This document shows positions 27,085 through 35,463 of a stretch of DNA of 64,000 nucleotides, piece after piece. The notes beneath the pieces were generated by a model that saw nothing but the letters and a program-made list of their open reading frames with translations, made no database searches and had not been told where the DNA came from. The first letter of the stretch is position 1; each line of letters begins with the position of its first letter. The DNA is from Marseilla massiliensis (lineage in GTDB: Bacteria > Bacteroidota > Bacteroidia > Bacteroidales > Bacteroidaceae): positions 98,936-162,935 of the forward strand of contig NZ_JACJJL010000008.1 in the NCBI RefSeq assembly GCF_016899955.1, read 5' to 3'. The position numbers and the translations under genes were made by a program.

Positions 27085-28371
27085 ATGATGACAGCGCATA
27101 TCGAATGGTTTGAAAGGATGCTGACCACAGCCATACAACTGTATTTTCAGCAAGGGTGTGAATATGCCTCAATAGAAGAAGTCACACCCCCTGCTGACGG
27201 ATGGCTGGAAGGCATGACCGGCAGACAGGAAATCACGTTCAACGAACGGGTTATTATCATGTTGGCTCTGATGCCGCATACCTGTCCGCAGGCATTGGAT
27301 ATCTTCTTTGTGCAGAACAAGAATTTCGACCGCCAGTACACCGAGTTCGGCGGTTGGAAAGGGTTGTCTCATGGTGGTTTCCTGCCCACCGGCGAGACCG
27401 CTTCGTTCATTATCGCCGGAGAGGACATGGAGAAAAAAAAGGCTGTCATCCACATGTTCCAGCGGGACCACTGGTTCTATACGCAGAATATTTTGCGGCT
27501 GGAAGGAGCCGGCGAAGGCGAACCGTTCCTGAGCGGCCAGCTCCGTCCCTCCGAAGAGTTCCTGAGCCATGTCCTGCTGGATCGGGAATATAAGCCCGAC
27601 TATACAATCGGTTTTCCGGCCAAGCTCATTACAACCCCATTGGAATGGGAGGACATGATATTGGATTACAACACCTACGAGGCCCTTGAAGAAATCAATA
27701 CATGGATTGCGCACCAGCACACCATCATGGAGGACTGGGGGTTGAAACGCATCTTGAAGCCTGGATACCGTGCCTTGTTCTATGGCCCACCTGGAACCGG
27801 AAAGACCCTTGCAGCTACTCTGCTCGGCAAGAAAAACCAGATGGACGTGTATCGTGTGGATTTGTCCATGATTGTATCGAAATACATCGGTGAGACGGAA
27901 AAGAACCTCGCCAAAGTTTTCGACCTGGCGGAGAACCGCAACTGGATTCTGTTCTTCGACGAAGCGGATGCCTTATTCGGCAAACGCACATCGACCAACA
28001 CCTCCAACGATCGTCATGCTAATCAGGAAGTAGCCTACCTGCTTCAACGCATCGAGGATTTTCCCGGCACGGTCATACTTGCCACCAATCTGAAATCCAA
28101 CATCGACGAAGCCTTCTCCCGCCGCTTCCAGTCTATCATCTATTTCCCGATGCCTGATGAGGAACTCCGTGCCGCTCTCTGGCGCAGTATGCTCCCGAAA
28201 GAATGGCTCGGGGATGATGCTGAAGAACTCATCGCAAAAGCCGCCGAAACGGAACTTTCAGGGGGTTCCATTACGAATGTGGTAAGACGGTGTGCATTAC
28301 AACTTACCATATCCGGAATGAAACATTTGAATATAAAAATATTACACGATACATTGAATAAAGAAAGCTGA
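27085..28371 (+). CDS. AAA+ ATPase of the injection system (Afp15/Pvc15-like)
   Basis: The product has 428 residues. Walker A is GPPGTGKT at about residue 234 and Walker B ILFFDEADALFG at about 288; VILATNLKSNIDEAFSRRF carries sensor 1 and the arginine finger. The N-terminal 200 residues are specific to this eCIS group (for example GGWKGLSHGGFLPTGETASF). In Afp/PVC the ATPase is needed for particle assembly or cargo handling. It follows the DUF4157 gene by 20 bases and is the last clear gene of the cluster. Confidence 0.9.
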   Translation: MMTAHIEWFERMLTTAIQLYFQQGCEYASIEEVTPPADGWLEGMTGRQEITFNERVIIMLALMPHTCPQALDIFFVQNKNFDRQYTEFGGWKGLSHGGFLPTGETASFIIAGEDMEKKKAVIHMFQRDHWFYTQNILRLEGAGEGEPFLSGQLRPSEEFLSHVLLDREYKPDYTIGFPAKLITTPLEWEDMILDYNTYEALEEINTWIAHQHTIMEDWGLKRILKPGYRALFYGPPGTGKTLAATLLGKKNQMDVYRVDLSMIVSKYIGETEKNLAKVFDLAENRNWILFFDEADALFGKRTSTNTSNDRHANQEVAYLLQRIEDFPGTVILATNLKSNIDEAFSRRFQSIIYFPMPDEELRAALWRSMLPKEWLGDDAEELIAKAAETELSGGSITNVVRRCALQLTISGMKHLNIKILHDTLNKES

Positions 28372-28421
28372 GACTTATTTCAGTCCCCGTAAGTGGACTA
28401 TGACAAGAACAAAACAAAATA

Positions 28422-30746
28422 TTGAAGAATTTGACATTACAATATAAAATATTGGTGGGCTATGCTCTTTTGTTGGCGGTCATTGGTAGCATGGCCGCCA
28501 TTTTGGTATATGAACGGCAGCGGATGCGCGAAATTGAGGCTGAAACGGCAAACATAAGCCATATACGTCGTGGTATCAACACGGCTCATCGCCGTATTAC
28601 GGGGCTCGCCACATTAGGTGAGGGCGTGGCGAGTTGGAACAAAGCGGACTATCTGCACTATCGTAACCGTCGACTGCAAGCTGACAGTTTACTGAACTCG
28701 CTGAAACGGCACTGCCGTGAATATGTACGCCCGGAACAGATAGACACTCTTCGTGCCCTGCTTGCCGCAAAGGAGACACATCTGCTGCACATAATGGAAA
28801 TGTTTGAACGACGGACTGAAGCGGACAGCCTGCTGGTAAACCAGTTGCCGGAAGTGGCGAGGCGTGCGACACGTATCCGTACCATAGAACAAAAGAAAAA
28901 AGGGATTGCAGGATTCTTTGGGAAAAAAGAAGAAATGCAAGTAATGCCATCCGCCAAAGAACTGTACGTTTTCAGCGACAGCCTGATAGCCATACAGCAA
29001 AGGCAAGCGAGCGAAATGGATATTTATGCCGACAGCCTCCGTATGCGCAATAGGGAATTGAACAGGACATTGAACAAACTTATAAATGACCTCGACGAAC
29101 AGGCACAGACTGCCTTCTCACAAAGAGAGTTAAAAATGGCAGAAGCAGAGAAAATGTCGTTCTTTTTAATGGCAGGAGTAATCGGCATGGCCATCATCCT
29201 GCTCATCATTTCGCACCTTATCATCATGCGTGACCTTAACCGCAGGGAAAGGGACAAGGCAGAACTGGAAGATACGGCAGCACAAAACCGTACACTCTCC
29301 GACATGCGCAAGAAAATAATCATCACACTTTCCCATGACATACGAGGACCTCTCAATGCCATCAGTGGCAGTGCTGAACTGGCCATGGATACTCGTGACC
29401 GTAAACGCCGCAATGCCTATCTCGGAAACATCCTTGAATCATCACGTCATATCACCCGGCTTGCCAACAGCCTGCTTGACCTCTCCCGTCTGGACGATGC
29501 AAAGGAGACCCTGAACGAAATTCCTTTCCATCTTGAATCCTTTCTGGAAAGTATCGCTGAAGAATACACACGCAAGGCGAACGACAAAGGATTGATGTTT
29601 GACAAGGCTTTTATGGGTTGCGGCATCACCGCCTTTGGCGATGCAGACCGCATAAGACAGATAGTGGTCAATATTCTGGAGAATGCTGTAAAATTCACCC
29701 GTACAGGATATATCAAGTTTATGGCAAGTCATGAAGACGGTACTCTTTCAGTACAGGTCAAAGATACGGGGATAGGAATGGACGAGAATACCGCACAACG
29801 CATTTTTCAGCCCTTTGAACGGGCTGCTCCTGATTTGGATTCAGAAGGCTTCGGACTGGGACTTTCCATTACCAAGGGGCTGGTGACCCTGTTCGGAGGA
29901 AGTATATCGGTTTCGAGCCAGATTGGTAAAGGCAGCGAATTCAAGGTAGAAATCCCGCTTAGACAAACCGATGAGCCTGCAAAAGACAATTCCCAACCGG
30001 ATGCAGGAAGTCTCAGACTTCCGCGACGGGTTCTTGTAGTCGATGACGATCCGATACAATTGCGCAACACCGTTGAAATGATGGAACGGAGCGGTATCTC
30101 ATGCCGAGCCTGTACCAATGCACAGGAAGTGGTCAAAGCATTGAGAACCGGAGAATACGACCTGCTGCTGACCGATATACAGATGCGTGGTACAGGAGGT
30201 TTTGCCCTGTTGCATCTGCTACGCCTTTCCAACATAGGAAATTCACGGACAATTCCCATAGCTGCAATGACCGCCCGTAACGATGGTGATACAGACCGCT
30301 ATATTCAGGCAGGATTTGCCGGCTGTATCCACAAACCGTTCTATACAAGAGACCTGCTCGAATTTCTCTCGTCACTCATTGGACAGGACAGAACTATGGA
30401 CAATCATTCTCCAGATTTCGAGACTCTGTATGTCACTACGGGAGATGAACGCTGGACTTTGGAGACTCTTATAGAGGAATCCAATAGGAACAGTTCTGAC
30501 TTGCTGGATTCTTTGAGTCAGGAAAAGCCCGACCGGAAGCGGATATGGGAAACTCTGCACAGGATGTACCCGATGTGGGAGCAATTGGGAATAGCCCATG
30601 AGCTGGAACCGTACAGCTATGAACATTATGCGGAAGATACGGATGAGCCAACATTCCGCAATGATGTGGAAAGAATTGTCAGAAGAATAGACCGGCTGAT
30701 ATCTGAGACAAAAAGCCGATTATCGGAAATGGACGGACATAATTAA
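28422..30746 (+). CDS. RteA-like hybrid sensor histidine kinase
   Basis: The product has 774 residues. Membrane segments are at about 9-28 and 245-265, with a periplasmic helical domain between. The kinase has the H box LSHDIRGPLNAISG (about residue 304), the N box NILENAVKFT, DTGIGM and GFGLGLSI. A receiver domain follows (VLVVDDDPIQ, LLLTDIQM) and a C-terminal HPt-like segment (WETLHRMYPMWEQLGI). This domain order matches RteA of CTnDOT-type elements. The start is TTG; no in-frame ATG lies closely upstream. The signal sensed is unknown. Confidence 0.85.
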   Translation: MKNLTLQYKILVGYALLLAVIGSMAAILVYERQRMREIEAETANISHIRRGINTAHRRITGLATLGEGVASWNKADYLHYRNRRLQADSLLNSLKRHCREYVRPEQIDTLRALLAAKETHLLHIMEMFERRTEADSLLVNQLPEVARRATRIRTIEQKKKGIAGFFGKKEEMQVMPSAKELYVFSDSLIAIQQRQASEMDIYADSLRMRNRELNRTLNKLINDLDEQAQTAFSQRELKMAEAEKMSFFLMAGVIGMAIILLIISHLIIMRDLNRRERDKAELEDTAAQNRTLSDMRKKIIITLSHDIRGPLNAISGSAELAMDTRDRKRRNAYLGNILESSRHITRLANSLLDLSRLDDAKETLNEIPFHLESFLESIAEEYTRKANDKGLMFDKAFMGCGITAFGDADRIRQIVVNILENAVKFTRTGYIKFMASHEDGTLSVQVKDTGIGMDENTAQRIFQPFERAAPDLDSEGFGLGLSITKGLVTLFGGSISVSSQIGKGSEFKVEIPLRQTDEPAKDNSQPDAGSLRLPRRVLVVDDDPIQLRNTVEMMERSGISCRACTNAQEVVKALRTGEYDLLLTDIQMRGTGGFALLHLLRLSNIGNSRTIPIAAMTARNDGDTDRYIQAGFAGCIHKPFYTRDLLEFLSSLIGQDRTMDNHSPDFETLYVTTGDERWTLETLIEESNRNSSDLLDSLSQEKPDRKRIWETLHRMYPMWEQLGIAHELEPYSYEHYAEDTDEPTFRNDVERIVRRIDRLISETKSRLSEMDGHN

Positions 30747-30758
30747 ATGAAAACATGA

Positions 30759-32066
30759 ATGAAATACAGAATACTGATAGTTGAAGACAACATCATGCTT
30801 GCCGGGCAACAGAAAAAATGGTTGGAAAAATCCGGTTATGAAGCAGAGATAACAATAGATGAACCAGGGGCACGAAAACTGCTCAAGAAAGAAAGTTTCG
30901 ACCTTGTGCTGTCCGACGTACGCCTGCCGGAGGGGGATGGTATATCTTTGCTTGAATGGATGCGGAAAGAAAGGCTGGACATTCCTTTCATTATCATGAC
31001 AGGATATGCCTCTGTACCGGGTGCTGTGCAAGCCATAAAACTGGGAGCCAAAGACTATCTGGCAAAACCGGTACAAATGGACGAACTACAGAGACAACTG
31101 AAAGACATTTTCCACCCTCGTTCCGTAATATGTGACAAGGACAAGGGCTTGCTACCCAGAAACAGCCTTCAGATGAAAGAAATCGAACATCTGGTCAAGA
31201 CAGTTGCGCCGTTTGATATTTCGGTACTCATACTCGGTCCGAACGGCGCAGGAAAAGAATCGGTGGCACAGCGTATCCACTATATAGGAGAACGGAGGGA
31301 TATGCCGTTTGTCGCCGTGAATTGTGGGGTTATACCCAAGGAACTCGCACCTTCACTCTTCTTCGGACACATAAAAGGTACATTTACCGGTGCCGACACC
31401 AATAAGGACGGGTATTTTGAAATGGCGAAAGGCGGCACCCTTTTCCTTGACGAGATAGGTACACTGTCTGTTGAAGTCCAGGCTATGCTCTTGCGAGTGC
31501 TTCAGGAGGGTACATACATCCCAATAGGTGGCAACAGGGAAAAGCGGGCTGACGTCAGGATTGTAGCCGCCACAAACGAGGATCTTCAACTTGCCATACA
31601 GGAAAAACGGTTCAGGGAAGACCTATACCACCGGCTATGCGAATTCGAGATTGTCATGCCTTCCCTGCACGAATGTCCTGAAGATATCCTGCCGTTGGCA
31701 AACCATTTCAGGAAGAAATTTTCCGGAGAACTAAAAAGACCAACCGAGGGATTCAGCCCTGAAGCGGAACAACTGCTTCTCTCTTACCATTGGCCGGGAA
31801 ATGTGCGGGAACTGCATAACAGAATAAGAAGGGCGGTACTCATGGCAAAACAGCCGCTCATTAAAACAACCGATCTGAACATTAAAATGGAAGCGGCAAC
31901 TGAGGAGATCAATCTTTTCCCCGAAAACGATGCGGAAGAGAAACGCTCGATAGTCCAGGCATTGAAAATCACCCACGGGAATCGCAAACATGCCGCAGCC
32001 ATGCTGCATATCGACCCGTCCACGCTATACCGTAAGATGAAAAAATACGGGTTGAACAGGAAATAA
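30759..32066 (+). CDS. RteB-like sigma54-dependent response regulator
   Basis: The product has 435 residues. The receiver domain has its phosphorylation site at Asp53 (LVLSDVRLPEGDG). The AAA+ domain shows GPNGAGKES, and GTFTGA in place of the usual GAFTGA loop that contacts sigma54, then GGTLFLDEIGTL. A Fis-type helix-turn-helix closes the protein (HAAAMLHIDPSTLYRKMKKY). It lies 12 bases behind the kinase and is its likely partner. In CTnDOT the RteA-RteB pair starts the cascade for excision and transfer; whether it regulates the nearby eCIS is open. Confidence 0.88.
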   Translation: MKYRILIVEDNIMLAGQQKKWLEKSGYEAEITIDEPGARKLLKKESFDLVLSDVRLPEGDGISLLEWMRKERLDIPFIIMTGYASVPGAVQAIKLGAKDYLAKPVQMDELQRQLKDIFHPRSVICDKDKGLLPRNSLQMKEIEHLVKTVAPFDISVLILGPNGAGKESVAQRIHYIGERRDMPFVAVNCGVIPKELAPSLFFGHIKGTFTGADTNKDGYFEMAKGGTLFLDEIGTLSVEVQAMLLRVLQEGTYIPIGGNREKRADVRIVAATNEDLQLAIQEKRFREDLYHRLCEFEIVMPSLHECPEDILPLANHFRKKFSGELKRPTEGFSPEAEQLLLSYHWPGNVRELHNRIRRAVLMAKQPLIKTTDLNIKMEAATEEINLFPENDAEEKRSIVQALKITHGNRKHAAAMLHIDPSTLYRKMKKYGLNRK

Positions 32067-32218
32067 CGGGTATTCTATATGCTTGTTCGGAATAAAATGC
32101 CTACATTTGCAAATGACTGGAAATCCTGCCATGCAGGACAGACGGTCAAAACATAAGAAAAGAATATCGGCATTGCTTGGAGCCTTGCCGAATGTTACAA
32201 CATAAGTCGCAAGACGTC

Positions 32219-32336
32219 TCAGGTAGAAATCTGGTAAATTTCAAATTGTAGAGACTATTGCGTGTAGCTTATGCTATGTCTTATAGCGTGAGCTCATGCA
32301 TGATTCTACAATGGGCTTACCAGAGCCTCTACCTGA
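32219..32336 (+). repeat. Long inverted repeat, probable structured leader
   Basis: Three paired blocks are nested here: TCAGGTAGA (32219-32227) with TCTACCTGA (32328-32336), TCTGGTAA with TTACCAGA, and ATTGTAGA with TCTACAAT. Together they make a stem interrupted by small loops around a central region. GCGTG occurs in the centre and again just after the stem, where GCGTGA-GTT-TCACGC forms a small hairpin. The structure lies 40 bases before the ATG of the RibD-like gene. The whole gap 32067-32376 has no gene; this structure is its main content. Confidence 0.6.
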
Positions 32337-32376
32337 TAGTGCGTGAGTTTCACGCTTCTTATTTGAAGGAAAAGGT

Positions 32377-32793
32377 ATGGCAAGGTTACGGGTTCTGATA
32401 GCAATGACATTAGACGGCTCCATTCCGGCGGAGGACGATCCGTTGCGACAATGGCTGAGAGACGATAAGGACGGATTTTCATATGGACGCGGTAAAAGTA
32501 CCCGCCGGCTATATCCGGGTTATCCGCTTGTGGATTTCATGTGCGAGAAAGATATGTCAGCCCCATCAGTCCTTTATCAAGCCGAAATACATGACGAGGA
32601 AAGCATAGAACTCCTGCGTGGCCTCTCACTTTATCATCTTATTGACGAGATAATCATCTTCCTGTTTCCCTCCACCCGTCCAGACTACAAATCCGTCTCA
32701 AAGCATATACCACAGGGTGAATGGAAAATCGTAAATACCAAAACATTCAAAAATGGAATTTGCCGCCTGATTTATTGCAAAACATTGCAATAA
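32377..32793 (+). CDS. RibD-C/DHFR-like reductase-fold protein
   Basis: The product has 138 residues. The opening MARLRVLIAMTLDGSIPAED resembles the RibD C-terminal/dihydrofolate reductase fold (the short LDG motif after the first strand). The protein is shorter than typical members (about 180-220 residues), and the C-terminal half is poorly recognisable. It sits after the two-component genes behind a structured leader, and a terminator follows at 32828-32858. Its substrate is unknown. Similar small genes are found in Bacteroidales mobile elements. Confidence 0.55.
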   Translation: MARLRVLIAMTLDGSIPAEDDPLRQWLRDDKDGFSYGRGKSTRRLYPGYPLVDFMCEKDMSAPSVLYQAEIHDEESIELLRGLSLYHLIDEIIIFLFPSTRPDYKSVSKHIPQGEWKIVNTKTFKNGICRLIYCKTLQ

Positions 32794-32827
32794 GGTATTG
32801 CGACATATTGCATTTGCAATACTTCCA

Positions 32828-32858
32828 TCAGTCTCGTTTTTATGGGGCTGATTTTTTA
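32828..32858 (+). terminator. Rho-independent terminator
   Basis: CAGTCTC at 32829-32835 can pair (with two G-U pairs) with GGGGCTG at 32844-32850, followed by ATTTTTTATT. It closes the transcript of the RibD-like gene. Confidence 0.65.
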
Positions 32859-32998
32859 TTTCTCTATTATTCAGCTACTTGCCATGTTTTTATGTGGCAA
32901 TATGCTCCATTGGTCCATGTTTTGGCCTATATCATAATGAAACCTGTTGCGCAACACGGTGTAAAAAATGGAATTATTACACTAAAACAGAATTCATT

Positions 32999-33322
32999 AT
33001 GATACAGATAGACAGGGAGACATTCCAGATGATGCTCCATCAGATAATGGAACGGTTTGACAGGATAGATGACAGACTGAACCGCATGAACAGGCAGACG
33101 GCCGCCCTTGAGGGTGACAAACTGCTCGACAACCAGGATATGTGCGAACTCCTTGGCGTTACGAAACGCACCCTTGCACGCTACCGCCAGAAGAAGCTCG
33201 TCACATACTACATGATTGACGGGCGTACCTACTACAAGGCTTCGGAAGTCCAGGACTTCCTGAACAGGAAGGGGAAGGTGCTGCCGGCGAGAATAAAAAA
33301 AGAACTCGGTCTTCAACCCTAA
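32999..33322 (+). CDS. Helix-turn-helix protein, excisionase-like (first of three)
   Basis: The product has 107 residues. A helical N-terminal part (FQMMLHQIMERFDRIDDRLN) is followed by an HTH_17-like domain: LDNQDMCELLGVTKRTLARY, then RTYYKASEVQDFL. This is the pattern of small excisionase or regulator proteins in Bacteroidales conjugative elements. Two related genes follow directly. The ATG at 32999 fits the domain; upstream sequence in frame is unlike protein. An inverted pair GTGTAA/TTACAC (about 32960-32983) just upstream might be an operator. Confidence 0.75.
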   Translation: MIQIDRETFQMMLHQIMERFDRIDDRLNRMNRQTAALEGDKLLDNQDMCELLGVTKRTLARYRQKKLVTYYMIDGRTYYKASEVQDFLNRKGKVLPARIKKELGLQP

Positions 33323-33334
33323 TAAAATGACGGT

Positions 33335-33628
33335 ATGGAAATTATATGTATGGAAAAACAGACCTTTGATGAATTGGTTGTCCGTCTCAGCATGATCGAG
33401 AAAAAAGTCACCGGTATATGTAGTCAGACCAAAGACGCGGCACTGAAAAAATGGATGGACAATCAGGAGGTATGCGGGATTCTCCGAATATCCAAGAGAA
33501 CACTTCAGGTATATCGCGAGAAAGGACTGTTGCCTTTCACCCGGATCAAGAACAAGTTCTTCTACAAACCGGAAGATGTACAAAGCCTGTTGGAATCAAG
33601 TTATCACCCACAAAAAAGAAAGCCATGA
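33335..33628 (+). CDS. Helix-turn-helix protein (second of three)
   Basis: The product has 97 residues with the same design as its neighbours: an N-terminal helix (DELVVRLSMIEKKV), then MDNQEVCGILRISKRTLQVY and a short wing with NKFFYKPEDVQSLL. It lies 12 bases after the first copy, and its stop overlaps the third gene's start (ATGA). It is a likely DNA-binding factor for element excision or gene control. Confidence 0.75.
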   Translation: MEIICMEKQTFDELVVRLSMIEKKVTGICSQTKDAALKKWMDNQEVCGILRISKRTLQVYREKGLLPFTRIKNKFFYKPEDVQSLLESSYHPQKRKP

Positions 33629-33936
33629 GTTACGATCTTATAAACAGAAAAGACCAGCGGATTGATATTATTTTCAAAGGGCTGGAAAACATGGAGCGCA
33701 TGATAGACGCAATACGGACGGCTCCGAGACCCGCATTCCACGGTGATTATTTCCTCACGGACGAGGAACTTTCAAAACTGTTGAAAGTTAGCCGACGTAC
33801 CTTACAGGAATACCGGACCCTCGGCGTGATACCTTACTACCTTATACAAGGGAAAGCCCTTTACAAAGAATCGGACATAAAGAAAGTTCTTGACGACGCA
33901 TATAAAAGATGCAGGGAAGAACAGCGATGGGTATAA
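33625..33936 (+). CDS. Helix-turn-helix protein (third of three)
   Basis: The product has 103 residues. It shares the pattern of the other two: KGLENMERMIDAI, LTDEELSKLLKVSRRTLQEY, GKALYKESDIKKVL. The start ATG overlaps the preceding stop codon (ATGA), so it is probably translationally coupled. Three divergent paralogues in a row suggest different binding specificities. The gene ends only ten bases before the 187-bp MITE. Confidence 0.75.
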   Translation: MSYDLINRKDQRIDIIFKGLENMERMIDAIRTAPRPAFHGDYFLTDEELSKLLKVSRRTLQEYRTLGVIPYYLIQGKALYKESDIKKVLDDAYKRCREEQRWV

Positions 33937-33945
33937 AACGAAGCT

Positions 33946-34132
33946 AAAGAGGCTGTCTCAAAATAGAGAAATTGGACAGACATACTTATAATTTATAAGT
34001 TATAGTATAAAAATCTCCTGCTTTTAGCCATATCATTAGAGTAAACTAAGGCTGAAACAGGAGATTTTTTATTTCTAAGTTTCAATCTGTAATATTTTTA
34101 CTTTTGCAATTCTATTTTGAGACAGCCTCTTT
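33946..34132. mobile_element. 187-bp MITE-like element
   Basis: A perfect 22-base inverted repeat forms both ends: 33946-33967 and 34111-34132 (core GGCTGTCTCAAAATAG). Only a short non-coding interior lies between. Ends of this type occur on insertion sequences of gut Bacteroidales, so this is probably a non-autonomous derivative. It contains a strong hairpin terminator (34011-34070). Its right repeat supplies the last codons of the integrase gene on the minus strand. No clear target duplication could be made out. Confidence 0.75.
34011..34070 (+). terminator. Terminator hairpin inside the MITE
   Basis: AAATCTCCTG (34011-34020) pairs with CAGGAGATTT (34058-34067), with an inner AGCC/GGCT pair, and is followed by a T run. 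It would end transcription from the helix-turn-helix genes. Confidence 0.7.
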
Positions 34133-35440
34133 GTTGTCGGACAATTGGTATCCGAATCTCCTTCTTCGTTTCTTGACAATAACATCTTCTTCATACAGAC
34201 CAGGAATCCGATCCATTCCGGCTGCTTTCAGCCGTTTCATGTCCTCGTCCACTTTCCTGTCAGTCACTTTGGCATAAAGCTGCGTGGTCTCAATACGCAT
34301 GTGCCCCATCATTTTGCCGACTGTCTCGATTGGAACACCCAATGAAAGGGTTATATGGGTTCCGAAATTGTGTCGTGCCTTATGAAATGTAAGTTCAAAT
34401 CCGTAAACTTCACCCAACTGGTGGGCGAGCATAATGAAATACGTACGACTATACAGATTGAAGACCTTGTCATCCTTTCTCTGTTCCCGATATTTCTCTA
34501 TTATCTTCAACGGAATATCCAGCAATCGGACAGAAGACAGTGTTCCTGTTTTCTGGCGATGGATATGGATCCACCATGAACCGTCTTCAGATTGGGTAAT
34601 ATCATTTACCCTCAATTTTTTCAAATCCGTATAGGCAAGTCCGGTAAAAGTGGAGAAGATGAACATATCCCTTACAAACTGAAGCTGTGGCTTCTCGACA
34701 GGTGTTGTAAGCAGTGTCTTCAGATCTTCCAGCTTCAGATGACGACTTTTCCGTTTGGGCAGTTCAGGATGAAGGCGACAATACGGATCACGGCGGATTG
34801 TTCCCTGGCTGACAGCCCGCATGGTCATCTTCTTCAGCCTATAAAGATGTTCATGCACGCTCTTCGGGCTTAAATTCCTGTCCGTCCTGAGAAAAAGTTC
34901 AAAGTCATCATAAAAAACACGGTCAAGGTTCCGTAAAAGAACATCCTCTACGCCACGTTTTTCCTCGATGAAAGCCGAAAGATGCTTATATGAACGCTGG
35001 TAAGAGTCATAAGTTTCTTTTATCCGGTCTATTCCGATACGTTTTTTGAACTCCTCATTATGCTCCCGGAAAAGAGCCAGGAGTGTAAGCGGCTTCTGTC
35101 CGACACCCATCACGGCATTCTTCACCTGCTCCGCCGTAATGAATCCCAGACTGCTCTTTATCCGTCTGTAATGCTCATTTATTTCTTTGGTCAAATCATC
35201 AATGGCCCGGTTGACGGTAAGGGCATTCTCACTGCGGCCGTCAGCCCGTCCTTTTTCAGGATTCCATATGGCAGGGTTAACAGATACTTTCGTTCCTATC
35301 TGTTCCCATTTGGCATCTATGCTTATCTTGCAAAGCAACTGGCACGTTCCGTCCTTGCGGACTTTGGTGCGGTTTATATAAAACAGTACCGCAAACGTAC
35401 TGCGATGTCTGATTTCCGTATTGTTAATTTTTTCTTTCAT
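34112..35440 (-). CDS. Tyrosine-type site-specific integrase (first)
   Basis: The product has 442 residues with an N-terminal arm-binding domain (STFAVLFYINRTKVRKDGTC), a core-binding domain and a C-terminal catalytic domain. Visible catalytic residues are HKARH and GHMRIETTQLYAKV, with the tyrosine nucleophile. The first arginine of the usual tetrad (normally in TGLR) is replaced: the site reads FTGLAYTDLKKL. IntDOT and other Bacteroidetes integrases also lack this residue. The last residues (KEAVSK) are encoded by the end of the MITE, so the original C-terminus was altered. It is read behind the second integrase with a 23-base gap. Confidence 0.9.
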   Translation of the reverse strand: MKEKINNTEIRHRSTFAVLFYINRTKVRKDGTCQLLCKISIDAKWEQIGTKVSVNPAIWNPEKGRADGRSENALTVNRAIDDLTKEINEHYRRIKSSLGFITAEQVKNAVMGVGQKPLTLLALFREHNEEFKKRIGIDRIKETYDSYQRSYKHLSAFIEEKRGVEDVLLRNLDRVFYDDFELFLRTDRNLSPKSVHEHLYRLKKMTMRAVSQGTIRRDPYCRLHPELPKRKSRHLKLEDLKTLLTTPVEKPQLQFVRDMFIFSTFTGLAYTDLKKLRVNDITQSEDGSWWIHIHRQKTGTLSSVRLLDIPLKIIEKYREQRKDDKVFNLYSRTYFIMLAHQLGEVYGFELTFHKARHNFGTHITLSLGVPIETVGKMMGHMRIETTQLYAKVTDRKVDEDMKRLKAAGMDRIPGLYEEDVIVKKRRRRFGYQLSDNKEAVSK

Positions 35441-35463
35441 AATCTTGTCCTTTTATCCGGTTA

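Noticed and set aside
7047..28371. Type VI secretion system
   Set aside because: No TssJ/L/M membrane complex and no ClpV-type ATPase; the sheath, DUF4255, DUF4157, tape measure and AAA+ genes are those of an extracellular contractile injection system.
32219..32376. FMN or tetrahydrofolate riboswitch before the RibD-like gene
   Set aside because: The conserved bases of these classes are not present; only a general inverted-repeat structure is seen.
33451..33624. Upstream extension of the third helix-turn-helix gene
   Set aside because: It lies inside the second gene in another frame; the ATGA overlap at 33625 marks the start.
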